NCBI GenBank assembly: GCA_964036045.1
Contig: OZ038379.1
Location: 67,672,719 to 67,736,718 of the forward strand
DNA: 64,000 nucleotides
DNA from: Eutreptiella sp. 'Long Island Sound 2002'
Taxonomy: Eukaryota; Euglenozoa; Euglenophyceae; Eutreptiales; Eutreptiaceae
Direction: 5' to 3'
A program made the position numbers and the translations under genes. The notes under the pieces are model-generated. The model was not told the DNA's origin, did no database searches, and saw only the letters and a list, made by a program, of their open reading frames with translations. Shown one piece after another: positions 1-10,857 of this stretch; position 1 is the stretch's first letter, and every line of letters begins with the position of its first letter.

Positions 1-895
1 GCCGGAAACCAGAGAAAGCCGGAGACAAAGGGGGCGCACAACGCAAAAAAAAAAGGAGCACCAAGCGGCAGGGGGGGGGGGGGGGCAGAAACCACCAGGG
101 AGCAACCAACGGCCAGGCGAGACACAGAAAAAGGAGAGAGTGCACGGAGAGCCAAGAAGCGGGAGGCCCGCAAAGCAAACAAAACACAGCGCCAAGGCCC
201 AGGGCACCCGGGCCGGAAACCAGAGAAAGCCAAAGACAACGGGGGCGCACGCAGGAGAAGAAAAAAAAAGGGGGGGGGCACCGAGCGGCAGCGACGAAAC
301 CAGCCAGACACAAAGGAAGGGGGGGGGGGGGCACCAAGCACCAAGGAGCAGCCAGCGGCCAAGCAGGAAAAAAAAGCGAGAGAGCACGGAGAGCCGAGAG
401 GCGGGAGGAAGAAAAAAACGCAAACCACAGCGCCAAGGCCCGAGGCAACCAGGGCTGGAAATAAGAGAAAGCGAGAGACAACGGGGGCGCGGACAAGGAA
501 AGAAAAAAACACAAGGAACAGAGCGGCGGCAAGAAGAACCGCGAGACACAAAAGCAGGGGGGGGGGGAAGGCAACCACCAGGCAACAACCAACAGCCAGG
601 CGGGCAACACAAAAGGAGGGAGAGCGCAAGGCGGGCCAAGAGGCGTGAGGCCAACAAGACAAATAACACACAGCGCCAGGGCCCAGGGCACCCGGGGCCG
701 GAAACCAAAGGAAAAAGGAGACAAAGGGGGCGCCCAGAAGACTGCAACGGAAAGGAAAAAAAAGAACCAAGACGGAGGCAACCCAAGCCCGGAGGGAGCC
801 AAGCAAAGAAGAAAGTCAAAGCAGCCAAAGAAAAAGGTGAGGCGCACCAGAACGCGCCCCGAAGGCCGGCCCGCCCGACCCGGCCAAGATGAGCA
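1..895. repeat. Purine-rich tandem array, about 211-242 bp units
   Basis: Four degenerate copies of a G/A-rich unit can be aligned by eye on the phrase GCCGGAAACCAGAGAAAGCC and its variants, near 1, 212, 453 and 695. Each is preceded by CAGCGCCAAGGCCC and followed by GACAA(C/A)GGGGGCGC. The plus strand is strongly purine-biased and contains long G runs (for example near 70-85 and 320-331) and A runs. The open frames across it are compositional, so no protein is claimed. It lies upstream of the minisatellite and probably belongs to the 3' region of LINE family L copy 1, but I found no clear counterpart in copies 2 and 3. Confidence 0.6.
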
Positions 896-1529
896 AGCGC
901 ACGCACACACGCATGGGGCCCGGGCGTGGCGTCCTCTGACTTGCAAGGGGCGCTGTCGGCGTCCACACGAAACAGCCCCGGTGCACCGGCCGAGTATCCC
1001 GTCGAACGACGGACGGTCCGGGAAACCGGACGCGTCAGCCACCGGGTCCACACACGCAAACCACCGCAGCGCACGCAGCACAAGACCAACGCCGGAGGGA
1101 CTCGCCAGGGATAACCCCATCGCGGGGCCCCGAACTGGTACGACGCGGAGGGAGCCCAGCGGCCCCGCCTCGGCGGGGGCCAGCAGCAGGCACAAGGAGC
1201 CCGGTTCCCGGCCGGCCTCCGTGTGCCCCGCACAGCCGCCCAGTAAAGCCGGGAGCGCAAGTCCTAGGGGTGGGGAAAGGCACCACGGCGATGGGAAACC
1301 CGACCGGAGCACCGAGAGCAACCGGACCGGACGAGGCGCGGCGCACCACGCGGGACCATGAGGCACGCCAGAGAGGCGCGCCGCCGGCCACAACCAAAGC
1401 ACATGGACAGGTGCCAAACAGCAACGGCCGTTGGGTGCCACAAACCCGGAGAGCGCGCACAACACGCAACGAACCACGGCACACGAACAGCTGCGAGGCA
1501 ACAGCCAACCCACACACCACAAACCCGAG
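896..1529. other. GC-rich spacer without recognisable gene
   Basis: High-GC sequence between the purine-rich array and the minisatellite. Several frames stay open, but they show no motif, and frame preference changes along the stretch. I see no promoter, RNA or repeat that I can support. It is probably part of the untranslated 3' region of the L-family LINE copy ending at 5328. Confidence 0.4.
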
Positions 1530-4500
1530 CCAGGAGTGGCCTGGAACAGCCAAAACCCGAGTCCGAGCACACACACCCACAACGCACAGCCCAGCCAGGA
1601 GTGGCGGGGCGCAGCCGAAACTTGAGCCCATGCATACACACCCACACCGCGCACCCCAGCCAGGAGTGGCAGGGTGCAAGCGGAGCGCGCACAAGAGCAC
1701 ACACACAGCCCAACACCCCAGCCAGGACTGGCGGGGCGCAGCCGAAACCCCAGCCCAAGCACACACACCCAAGCCGCACACCCCAGCTAGGAGTGGCGGA
1801 GTACAAGGGGGGCACGCACACGAGCACACAGACACCCCAACAACCAAGCCAGGAGTGGCGGGGCGCACCCAAAACTCGAGCCCAAACACACACACCCACA
1901 CCGCACCCTCCAGCCAGGAGTGGCGGGGTACAAGGGGGGCAGCGCACACGAGCACACACACACCCCAACACCCCAGCCAGGAGTGGCGAGGCGCAGCCGA
2001 AGCCCGAGCCCAAACACACACACCCACGCCGCGCACCCCAGCCAGGAGTGGCGGGGTGCAAGCGGAGCGCCCACACCAGCACACACACAGCCCAACACCC
2101 CAGCCAGGAGTGGCGGGGTGCAGCCGAAACCCGAGCCCAAACACACACAGCTACGGCGCGCACCCCAGCCCGGAGTGGCGGGGTGCAAGCGGAGCGCCCA
2201 CACCAGCACACACACACCCCTACGGCCCGGCCAGGAGTGGCGGGGCGCAGCCGAAACCCGAACCCAAACACACACTACCACGGCGCGCACTGCAGCCAAG
2301 AGTGGCGGGCAGCGAGCGGAGCGCCCACACCAGCACACACACACCTCAACACCGCAGCCAGCAGTGGCGGGGGGCAGCCGAAACCCGAGCCGAAATACAC
2401 ACACCCACAGCGCGCAGCCAGGCCAGGAGTGGCTGGGTGCAAGCGGAGCGCCCACACCAGCACACACACAGCCCAACACCCCAGCCAGGAGTGCCGGGGT
2501 GCAGCCGAAACCCCGAGCCCAAACACACAGACCCACGGCGCGCACCCCAGCCAGGAGTGGCGCGGTGCAAGCGGAGCGCCCAGACCAGCACACAAACAGC
2601 TCAACAGCCCAGCCAGGAGTGGCGGGGCGCAGCCAAAACCCTAGCCGAAACACACACACCCACGGCGCGCACTCCAGCCAGGAGTGGCGGGGTGCAAGTG
2701 GCGCGTTCACACCAGCGCACACACAGCTCAACACCCCAGCCAGGGGTGGCGGGCTGCAGCCGAAACCTGAGCCCAAACACACCCACCCCCACGGCGCGCA
2801 CCCCAGCCAGGAGTGGCGGGGTGCAAGCGGAGCGCCCACACCAGCACACACACACCCCAACACCGCAGCCAGCAGTGGCGGGGCGCAGCCGAAGCCCGAG
2901 CCCAAACACACACACCCGCGGCGCGCACCCAGGCCAGGAGTGGCTCGGTGCAAGCCGAGCGCCCACACCAGCACGCACACAGCCCAACACCCCAGCCAGG
3001 AGTGGCGGGGCGCAACCAAAACCCTAGCCCAAACACACACACCCACGGCGCGCACCCCAGCCAGGAGTGGCGGGGTGCAAGCGGAGCGCCCACACCAGCG
3101 CACACACAGCCCAACACCCCAGCCAGGGGTGGCGGGCTGCAGCCGAAACCTGAGCCCAAACACACACACCCCCACCGCACACCCCATCCAGGAGTGGCGG
3201 GGTACAAGGAGGCCACGCACACAAACACACACACCCCAACACCCCAGCCAGGAGTGGCGTGGTGCAGCGGAAACCCGAGCCCAAGCACACACACCCACGC
3301 CGCGCACCCCGGCCAGGAGTGGCGGGGTACAGGGGGAGCAGGCACACAAACACGCACACCCAAACAACCCAGCCAGGAGTGGCGGGGCGCAGCCGAAACC
3401 CGAGCCCAAACACACACACCCACACCGCGCACCCCAGCCAGGAGTGTGGGGGTGCAAGCAGAGCGAGCACACGAGCACACACACAGCTCAACACCCCAGC
3501 CAGGAGTGGCGGGGCGCAGCTGAAACCTGAGCCCAAACACATACACCAACACCGCGCACCCCAGCCAGGAGTGGCAGGGTGCAAGCGGAGTGCGCACACG
3601 AGCACACACACAGCCCAACAGCCCAGCCAGGAGTGGCGGGGCGGGGCCGAAACCCGAGCCCAAGCACACACACCCAAGCCCCACACCCCAGCCAGGAGAG
3701 GCGGGGTACAGGAGGAGCACGCACACCAGCACAAACACACCCCAACACCCCAGCCAGGAGTGGCGGGGCACAGCCGAAGCCCGAGCCCAAACACACACAC
3801 CCACACAGCACACCCTAGCCAGGAGTGGCGGGGTACAAATGGGGCCCGCACACGAGCACACACACACCCCAACACCCAGCCAGGAGTGGCGGGGCCAAGC
3901 CGAGACCCGAGCCCAACCACACACACCCACGGCGTGCACCCCGGCCAGTAGTTGCGGGGTGCAAGCGGAGCGCCCACACCAGCATACACACACCCCAACA
4001 CCCCAGCCAGGAGTGGCGGGGTGCAGCCGAAACTCGAATGCAAACACACACACCCACGGCGCGCACCCCAGCCAGGAGTGGCGGGGTGCAAGCAAAGCGC
4101 CCACACCAGCACACACACAGCCCAACACCCCAGCCAGGAGTGGCGGGGCGCAGCCGAAACCCGAGCCCAAACACACACACCCATGGCGCGCACCCCAACC
4201 AGGAGTGGCGGGGTGCAAGCGGAGCGCCCACACCAGCACACACACACCCCAACACTCCAGCCAGGAGTGGCGGGGTGCAGCCGAAACCCGAGCCCAAACA
4301 CACACACCCACGGTGCGCACCCCAGCCAGGAGTGGCGGGGTACAAGTAGACCGCACCGACAAACACAAACGCACCCCAACGCCCCAGCAAGGATTGGCAG
4401 GGCCCAGCCCAAACCGAGCCCAAGCACACACACCCCTGCAACACGCCCCAGCCAGGAGGGGCGGGGTACAAGCGGAGCACGCACACAAGCACACACACAT

Positions 4501-4830
4501 GCCAACACCCCAGCCAGGAGTGGCGGGGCGCAGCCGAAACCCGAGCCGAAGCACACACACCCACGCCGCACACCCCGGCCAGGAGTGGCGGGGTGCAAGC
4601 GGAGCGCGCACACAAGCAGACACAAACGCCAACACCTCAGCCAGCACTGGCGGGGCGCAGCCCGAACCCGAACCCAACCACACCCACCCACACCGCACAC
4701 CCAAGCCAGGAGTGGCAGGATACAAGCGGAGCGCACACACAAGCGCACACACACCCCAACACCCCAGCCAGGAGTGGCGGGGCGCAGCCGAAACCCGAAC
4801 CCAACCACAACCCTGACCCAAACACAAGCG
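1530..4830. repeat. Dimeric minisatellite, about 127-bp higher-order unit (65 + 62 bp), roughly 26 copies
   Basis: The core CAGCCAGGAGTGGCGGGG recurs about every 62-66 bp. Two monomer types alternate. Type A continues GCGCAGCCGAAACCCGAGCC and carries ACACACACCCAC runs. Type B continues TGCAAGCGGAGCGCCCACACC and ends AGCCCAACACCCC. For example, cores at 2041, 2103 and 2168 give 62 and 65 bp. Because 127 is not a multiple of 3, reading frames rotate, and the long ORFs on both strands are only a result of low stop density. The array sits directly upstream of the conserved 3' block of LINE family L. The same monomers occur in few, decayed copies at 12640-13260 and in the inverted copy near 22020-22330. 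Confidence 0.9.
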
Positions 4831-4833
4831 CCA

Positions 4834-5328
4834 CGCAACAGTAGGAAACCCAGTGTCCATAGCCCGGGCACTGAGGCAGCCCGTGCCATGCAGGTGACCC
4901 GGCCAAACGAGATCCGGACACCGGAGGTAAGGCTGCATCCTAAGGCCTGCGCTGCTTTGGGACTCGAGGCGGAGCGTGCCACACCCAAGCACCTTGGAAC
5001 TCCAGTACCAAGAACATGCAGGCATGCCTTGGGAACGGGATACGCAAGGAAGTCTGGTGAACCCCTAGGGTTCCGCCCAAAGGAGGGGACGTTCGCAAGC
5101 ACGGGGGCCCAGCCTCCCGGCATGACAAGCAGTCACGCTGGCGGCGATCAGCCCTCCTGGTGTTGCCCGGGGTCGCTTTGTTGGGGGCCACCAGTCAGGT
5201 CTAGCGGGATGTAAGCCGCCTCCCCTCTTCACGCGCGGAATCTCTTCCTGTTCGTCACAGGGGCGACGCCAGAGGGAACCATGGGGCGCCTCTCCACGAC
5301 CGACCGCACCTACCTACCTACCTACCTA
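4834..5328 (+). mobile_element. LINE family L, copy 1: conserved 3'-terminal block with (ACCT)n tail
   Basis: A block of about 490 bp runs from CAACAGTAGGAAACCCAGTG to GGGGCGCCTCTCCACGACCG and ends in about five ACCT units (5308-5328). It recurs in the same orientation at 13275-13755 and inverted at 21470-21965, each time ending abruptly in the ACCT or AGGT microsatellite. A conserved 3' end, variable 5' extent and a short tandem tail are the signature of a non-LTR retrotransposon. In copy 3 the tail abuts a target-site duplication, which fixes it as the true 3' terminus. Copy 1 probably extends left through the minisatellite to the window edge. Confidence 0.8.
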
Positions 5329-5330
5329 GC

Positions 5331-6816
5331 CATGTCCCCCCAAGCGAAACGCATCATCTCCAAAGGAATAGGGGCGTACGCCACCCCCATCCTGCAACCC
5401 ACAACCCCGGTGGCCCACCTCACCAGGGGCCTCGCCTTATACGCCCACCTGCCCATGAACCCATGCTGCCCCCCACAACCATCACCAGCGGACCGGCTCC
5501 TCTTCACCGACGCCTCAGGCAAATCCGCCCTCACGCCCATCACCGGGGGGGCCACCCTACAGCTAACCAACACCGAAGGACACTACCACATGGACCACCA
5601 CACGGGCCACACCACCTACGGGGCCTCCTCCCACGGGGAGCCGGCTGCCATGGCGGACTCCATCGTTGAAATCGCGGCCCACCTACCCGCCCACCTCCCG
5701 CACATCGTCCGGGTCTGGTTTGTGGTAGACGCAACTGTCGACACACACCTACTCCTCCACATAGCAAGACAACCACTCCACAAAGCCACGGCGACGAGCC
5801 TCCGCACCCAGGCACTGCTACTCCCGAAAGCCCTTCACAGCCTTCCCCCCTACGTCCAACTCCACATCGTGAAACAAGAGTCCCACGGACACCAATACCA
5901 AAATGGTAAGGTCGACAACCAGGCAGTACACCAGCGCACATTACGGCCTGGCCAGCCATCAGTAGGCGCCGTTCAGTGCAAAAAAAAAGTACACCAGCGC
6001 ACAGCGCACCTGCCAACCCTCCAGATCCCGAACCTCGGCCGGAACCACATACACCTCCAACACATACCCCCCAAACCGGAGCCCCATCAGACCCCAGACT
6101 GGGTACCAGAGGACGCCCCCTATACCTCCCACGACAGAGCATACCATTACCCCAACCCCATTCAACATCTCGCCCGCGTGCTCGGCGACACAGACAGCCG
6201 GGCACACATCTAGGAGCTCCAAGTGAAACTGCAAATCCCCCTCTACTACTCGGCACTGCGCCCAGGAAACGTCCCAGCTCACCTCCAAATACGACGCATC
6301 CAGCTCCTCAGGGAGCAACTACCATTCCTCACCAGGGTCGCCAGATGGCTCGCTTGCAAGCACATCCACGTCCCCGAAGAACATACTCGTTGCCTGTGCG
6401 ACCACACCACCCCAGAAGACTGGAAACACTTCAAGAAATGCCCCCTCCATACAGGCAGGGACACCCTAGTGGGCTGGTCCCCGGCAGAAACCCTGCGACA
6501 ACACGAAGGCTGGCCAACCCACAGCCATGCACACCAAGCCACCGAACACCTCTTCAGGGATTCCCTGGTCAAGGAAGCCACCATGAGAGGGGCGGTGACA
6601 CAGGCCCTACACCGACACCTCGCCAAACACACAGAAAGCCCCATGGAGGCAGCAGCGCGCCTCCAGCTAGCAGCAGTCCGCAGAGCAGCGGCCCAAATGG
6701 TACACCGCAAACACCTCCTGTTGACACACACGGAGCAACTCACCAACCCCAGTGCCAGGGAACACATGCAGCGTCTCATCCATCACCATGCTGTGCATGA
6801 CCGAGACGTCCACTAA
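5331..6816 (+). pseudogene. LINE RNase H domain and Cys/His zinc finger
   Basis: RNase H would remove RNA from the RNA-DNA hybrid during target-primed reverse transcription. Three acidic motifs are visible: LLFTDASGKS (near 5500), SHGEPAAMADSI (Glu, near 5630) and VVDATVDTHLLL (Asp, near 5730). A terminal QESHGHQYQNGKVDNQA resembles the His...Asn...Asp motif of LINE RNases H. The same frame continues past a single TAG (6211-6213) into CLCDHTTPEDWKHFKKC, a C-x-C-x9-H-x3-C finger like those C-terminal to LINE RTs. The segment is open at its left because the copy is truncated exactly at the tail of copy 1. The ATG at 5281 belongs to the neighbouring copy and is not a genuine start. Confidence 0.75.
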
Positions 6817-7027
6817 CCCATTCCGCGCCCCACACACCCCCATCTCCATCCGCAGGCCTCCAAGACACCACCAAAGCACCCCAGAGCCCACCAGTCACCC
6901 ACAAAGCCACCCGGCACCGCCCAGCCCGGCTGAGCCCAACCAGGATCACCCATACGTTGACGTGGCCGCGCAGGACCCCGGCAACCCACCCAGCCCACCC
7001 CCCCCGGACCCGGAGCACCCCCCTCCA

Positions 7028-8060
7028 ACACCGACCACCATCCGCGACCCCAACCTCCTCCGAGCAACCCTGCAAGGCAGGGCCCTGAGCACTCCCCTGG
7101 GCTGGTACCGCCTATAAGAGAGCTGGACCAAGCTCACTGTCAAAGCCCTCCGGGACCTGACCACCCCAGGCGACGGCCTCCATGAGACCATCGTAGACCT
7201 CGTGCTCTGGCGAGCCCGTGAACACGCCCAAGGCCAGCACGTCTGGATCCCCCCCATCAAGTGGGGCCAGGCCCTGACACACGACACCGACACCAACGTC
7301 ACACGTCGAGGGACCATACGCCTACGACGAGCCCCAGCGGAGAGGGACCACCCAGCGAACCCGAACCACCCGGAGCAATGGGAACAGGCCACCGCACCAA
7401 CCCGCAACACCGCCCTCCGCGCCGCCGGCCACCGCACCCCAGACGACGACCTCCCTCTCCCACCTACAGACAGTGACCACCCCCCGCCGGAGGTCTGGTG
7501 TGCAGTCCTGGAGCGCGGGCACTACTACGTAGTGGCCGCTACAGCTACGTCCCCCGGCCCGCAATATCCCGTCAAAGGGACACACACCATGCTCGCCACA
7601 GGGACCTCCCCACCAGGGGCAGTAAGGGACCCCACCACCCCGCACAGGGTCCTCAGGGGCGTCTTCCAGCCGGGTGAAAGACCCCCAGCTCGCGCCCTGG
7701 CCCAAATCACCTCAGGGCAGGCGGGCTACCACCTGGGACTGGCCATGCTCTGCCTGGCCCAATGGATCCAGTGCCGCTTGCCATCCACGGTGACCGTGCC
7801 CTAGATTTCAGCCCTCCCCACCGCCGACACACAAATCGAGGCAGGCCCAGACACGCGGAATGACCGCCCCTCCAAGACCACAACACTCCCTCACCTGCGG
7901 GTACCACGCGATCCACAGGGTCCTCTGCCGCGCAGGTCTTAGCCCAGAGCTAGCATACCCTCTTCCCAGCACTGACCAAGAGGTGCACCAAATACGCAAG
8001 TTCGTCTGCGAAATCCTTGCCGCGGCCGCAGAAGACGGCAAGCTTCTCCTCCAAACCGCC
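7028..8060 (+). pseudogene. Ulp1/C48-like cysteine protease domain (frameshifted)
   Basis: The reading starts in one frame with ALSTPLGWYRL, crosses a TAA near 7116 and continues ESWTKLTVKALRDLTT. It then shows TIVDLVLWRAREHAQGQHVW, which resembles the N-terminal substrate-binding part of Ulp1-type proteases. ERGHYYVV (near 7522) can supply the catalytic His. A shift to another frame then gives PQHSLTCGYHAIHRVL (near 7880), the Q...CG oxyanion/nucleophile arrangement of this fold. I could not place the expected Asp with confidence. A cysteine protease is a reported component of Dualen LINEs, which supports the call, but the similarity is weak and read by eye. It could be another papain-like or OTU-like peptidase. 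Confidence 0.5.
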
Positions 8061-8365
8061 CAGCCTACAACTGACCACACAAGCGCGCCGCTGCGAGTGG
8101 ACACATACGCCGACACAACACATCCCCCCCCCGCAATCCCCGCCCATGCCCCTCCCCCCTCGCTGCCAACCCGGAGACCCACACACGCCCACCATCGCGC
8201 GCACCCCCGGACCCCGCGACACGGGCCTCCGCCACCAGCTCACACCACAGTACACGCCCGCCACGGACCCACCCGCCGGACACCCCTCACCACCGCCAAC
8301 ACTCAACGACCCGCACACACCCACCGAGGGGAGCCCCACGCCCCACGGCACGCCCACCCTGCCCA

Positions 8366-9889
8366 GTGGCCCGCACACGCCCCCCGCGCACACCCCAGAA
8401 AACCCAGGCCCAACCCCCCCCGGCCCCCAAATGCAGCCCGCGCGAACTGTTCCCCCCCACGGACGCCAACCCACACGGCCTCACACATTGCAGGACCCCG
8501 GCCCAGCCAAACCCAGAAGGAGAAGACCGCAGCCCCGCGCCTCCCTCCCCCACCGCTGCCGACCAGAGCCGCCCGCCGGGCTGCCAGGTCACGGCCAGGC
8601 CCCCCCAGCCACCCGTCCCCAACCTACAGCCTGAGGACATGCCCTCCATCCTCCCCGCCTTGGCAGCAGCAGAAGCCGCCGCCCACAAACCCGCGACTGC
8701 CTGCATCACAGCGCAACCCGCGTCCCCCAAAACCACCACTTCCTCCTCGTCCTCAGCCTCATGGACGTCCTCCACCTCATTCTCCGACCCCCCCCTCACG
8801 CCGACCTCATCCACAAGGCCGCGGCAAAAGCCAAAGCTGCGACCGCACGCCAGGCTACCGGGGACCCCCCCACCCCCACACAGGCGACCCAGGCACCCCG
8901 GCAGCACACCGAGAAAAGCCCCCCACCCTGCACCAGCGCCGTCACACCTCCGGTCCGAGGTCCTCCTCAACCTTGAACCGGACCCCAAACCAAAACCCGA
9001 CCCAAAACCCAAGCCGGCGCCCAAAAGAGCGCACCACCAGCAACAGCACCACCACCAACACCACCCCACGCAGCCCACAACACCACAATCGCAACGACAC
9101 CAATCCAAGCGACACCGCCCTAACCCAATTCCTAACCGGAGCCAGGACCTCCCACCCACCGCAACCCACGCCCCCCTCCCACTAGCGGCCGCCGCCACCA
9201 CAGAGGCGGCAACCCAACACGACTCCGTCCAAACCCTCGTCAACATGCCCATCTCCAAGCGCCCCGTCATCCCTCCCCCACAAACTACCACCGCCGCCGG
9301 CCAGACCAACCCAGGGACGTGGGACTCCTCGACCACAATCACCGTTAAGCCCGGCCCCCGACCCGCCCCCGCCGCCCACCAAAAAGTACGGCCCCAGGGA
9401 CTGCACACAATGCCCGACCCCTCACCCCCACCAGGGGGACCGGAATATCCACAAGGGGTCCTAGGGCCATACCCGCAGCACCATCCCCATCACTACCAGC
9501 GCCACCACCACCAGCGGCCCCACCACCACCACCACCAATTCCACCCCCACCACCACCACTGTCCACCACCCCACCGGGCCACAACCCCCTGTGCACGAGC
9601 AGCACCAGCGTATGAGATGGCAGCCACTGGGCGCTCCGACCCCATACCCCACCTACCACCAGGGGCCATCCCCCCGTACCAGGCACCGTATCCTGCCGGC
9701 CACCATGTCCACGCCGAAGGGGCCCCCTCGGCCCAACCCCACCAGAGACAGTCACTCGACCCGTACCACCAGCAGCTGCCGCCACCGCACCCCTACGTGG
9801 CGGATCAATGGAGGGCGTGGTATTCCCCCCCCCCCCCAGTACCAGGCGGCGCCGCGCGAGGCCCGCCAGGACTCGCCGACACCTCCTGA
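8366..9889 (+). pseudogene. Pro/His/Ser-rich low-complexity linker of the L-family ORF
   Basis: One frame stays open for about 500 codons. It contains more ordered stretches such as LQPEDMPSILPALAAAEAAA and PYVADQWRAWYSPPP between proline, serine and His-rich runs (poly-His blocks near 9480-9560). This frame looks more protein-like than the alternatives, which are almost pure Pro/Arg/His. It ends when a long C run at about 9826-9837 shifts the frame. The next segment (RS-rich) continues one frame over. No enzymatic domain was recognised. The role may be flexible tethering or nucleic-acid binding, which is inference. Confidence 0.45.
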
Positions 9890-10420
9890 CCCGCCCGGCT
9901 CGAGCGACGGGGCCCGGTCCTGCAAACGGCGGCGCTCCTGCTCCCTCCCCGCACGGGGCACCCACCCCCGGTGCTCACGCTCCCCACACCGCCACCGCGC
10001 CTCTACCACCCATCCGCGCCGCTCCCGCTCCCCAAGGCGCCACCACGACCCCCCGGGGCCCCGCTCCCACCGGTCCCGCTCCCCCAGGCACCACCTCGCG
10101 CGCCACCGCCGCCCCATGTCGACCACCCCCTCCCCCCATGAGCCCCACCGGGCTTCCTGTTCCCCCCTCCACCCGAACGCGACCCCCACCCCAAGTCCCC
10201 ACCACTGCCGCTCCCGCTCCCCGGGGCGCCGCCAAGCACACCACCGCCGCCCTGTGTCCACCACCCCCTCCCCCCATGGGCCCCACCGGGCTTCCCGTTC
10301 CCCCCGTCGCCCGTACCCGTCCTCCACCCCAAGCCCCCGCCACCGCCGCTCCCGCTCCCCCAGGCGCCACCACGCCTGCCACCGCCGCATGTCAACGTCT
10401 TCCTCCCGCCGTTCCAGGAC
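9838..10420 (+). pseudogene. RS-rich (Arg-Ser/Pro) repeat domain of the L-family ORF
   Basis: The frame after the C-run shift reads KRRRSCSLPARG, then many RRSRSPRRHH, HRSRSPRHH and HRRSRSPRRHH units, and ends MSTSSSRRSRTSSSDPS. The composition is that of SR proteins, whose Arg-Ser dipeptides mediate RNA and protein contacts. The region includes an internal repeat of 138 bp (46 codons), so repeat length preserves the frame and argues for coding. Copy 3 of the family begins exactly in this segment (MSTSSSRHSRTSSSDPS, near 24610 on the minus strand), so the sequence is shared between copies. A second frameshift follows the DPS motif in copy 2. Confidence 0.55.
10081..10395 (+). repeat. 138-bp in-frame coding repeat (RS domain)
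   Basis: CCCCATG(A/G)GCCCCACCGGGCTTCC occurs with its ATG at 10138 and again at 10276, a spacing of 138 bp. It is flanked by repeated CCGCTCCCGCTCCCC blocks. About two and a half units are present. The period equals 46 codons. Confidence 0.65.
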
Positions 10421-10857
10421 CTCGAGCTCGGACCCCTCCCCCTCCAGGCCCCCGCCCACCTCGCCTGGTTGTCTGCCCCCGCTTTGCAGGAGCTCCGCCG
10501 CTGGGTGAAGTGGGCCGGGGAGCGGGTAGGCGAGGAGGGGTGTACATGGCACACACTCTCGAGGGAATCCGCACCCACACCCCGGCCGACCCCAATGAGG
10601 CCGCCCCGGAAGCCATCATGCCCCAGGCGGCATGGGAGGCCCTCCTCCGGGACGCGGTCCAAGGCCTCCGCCCCCCCTACACCCCCCTAACCCTCCGCCA
10701 ATGCCTCCAGGCCACCCACCCCCAGGCCTGGGCCATCGGCGCCCCCTCCCCCCCACCCCACCACCACCACACCAGAAAAGGAAAGGGCACGGGCAAGGGG
10801 AGGCCAAGGGGCAGAGAGGGACGCTCCGGCAAGGTGGCACGGAAGAGCCGAAGGTGA
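10421..10857 (+). pseudogene. Conserved C-terminal domain of the L-family ORF
   Basis: Copy 2 and copy 3 share SAPALQELRRWVKWAG, then HT(L/F)E, then a segment including PADPNEAAPEAIM, QAAWEALLR and RPPYTP, and a basic tail (KGKGTGKG, GKVARK) ending in TGA. In copy 3 all of this lies in one frame. In copy 2 two frameshifts split it, one after the RS segment and one near 10530. Conservation at protein level between copies and a shared stop position support real coding. I do not recognise the family. The basic C-terminus suggests nucleic-acid binding. Confidence 0.6.

Noticed and set aside
1530-4830. CRISPR-like array of regularly spaced repeats
   Set aside because: The intervals between cores are themselves repeats of two monomer types, not unique spacers. 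There are no cas genes, and the context is eukaryotic transposons.
1264-5123. Very long ORFs on both strands (300-765 codons) rich in Pro/His/Thr or Cys/Trp/Val
   Set aside because: They are translations of the 127-bp minisatellite. The period is not a multiple of three, all six frames are similarly open, and the frames carry no domain.
5308-5328. (ACCT)n as a telomeric repeat
   Set aside because: Only four to five units occur, always fused to the same 490-bp block, and in copy 3 they abut a target-site duplication. They are a LINE tail.
7808-10662. Gly/Arg/Val-rich minus-strand ORFs opposite the L-family coding region
   Set aside because: They are antisense shadows of Pro/Ser/Arg codons. 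The plus-strand frame has recognisable domains and a stop shared with copy 3.
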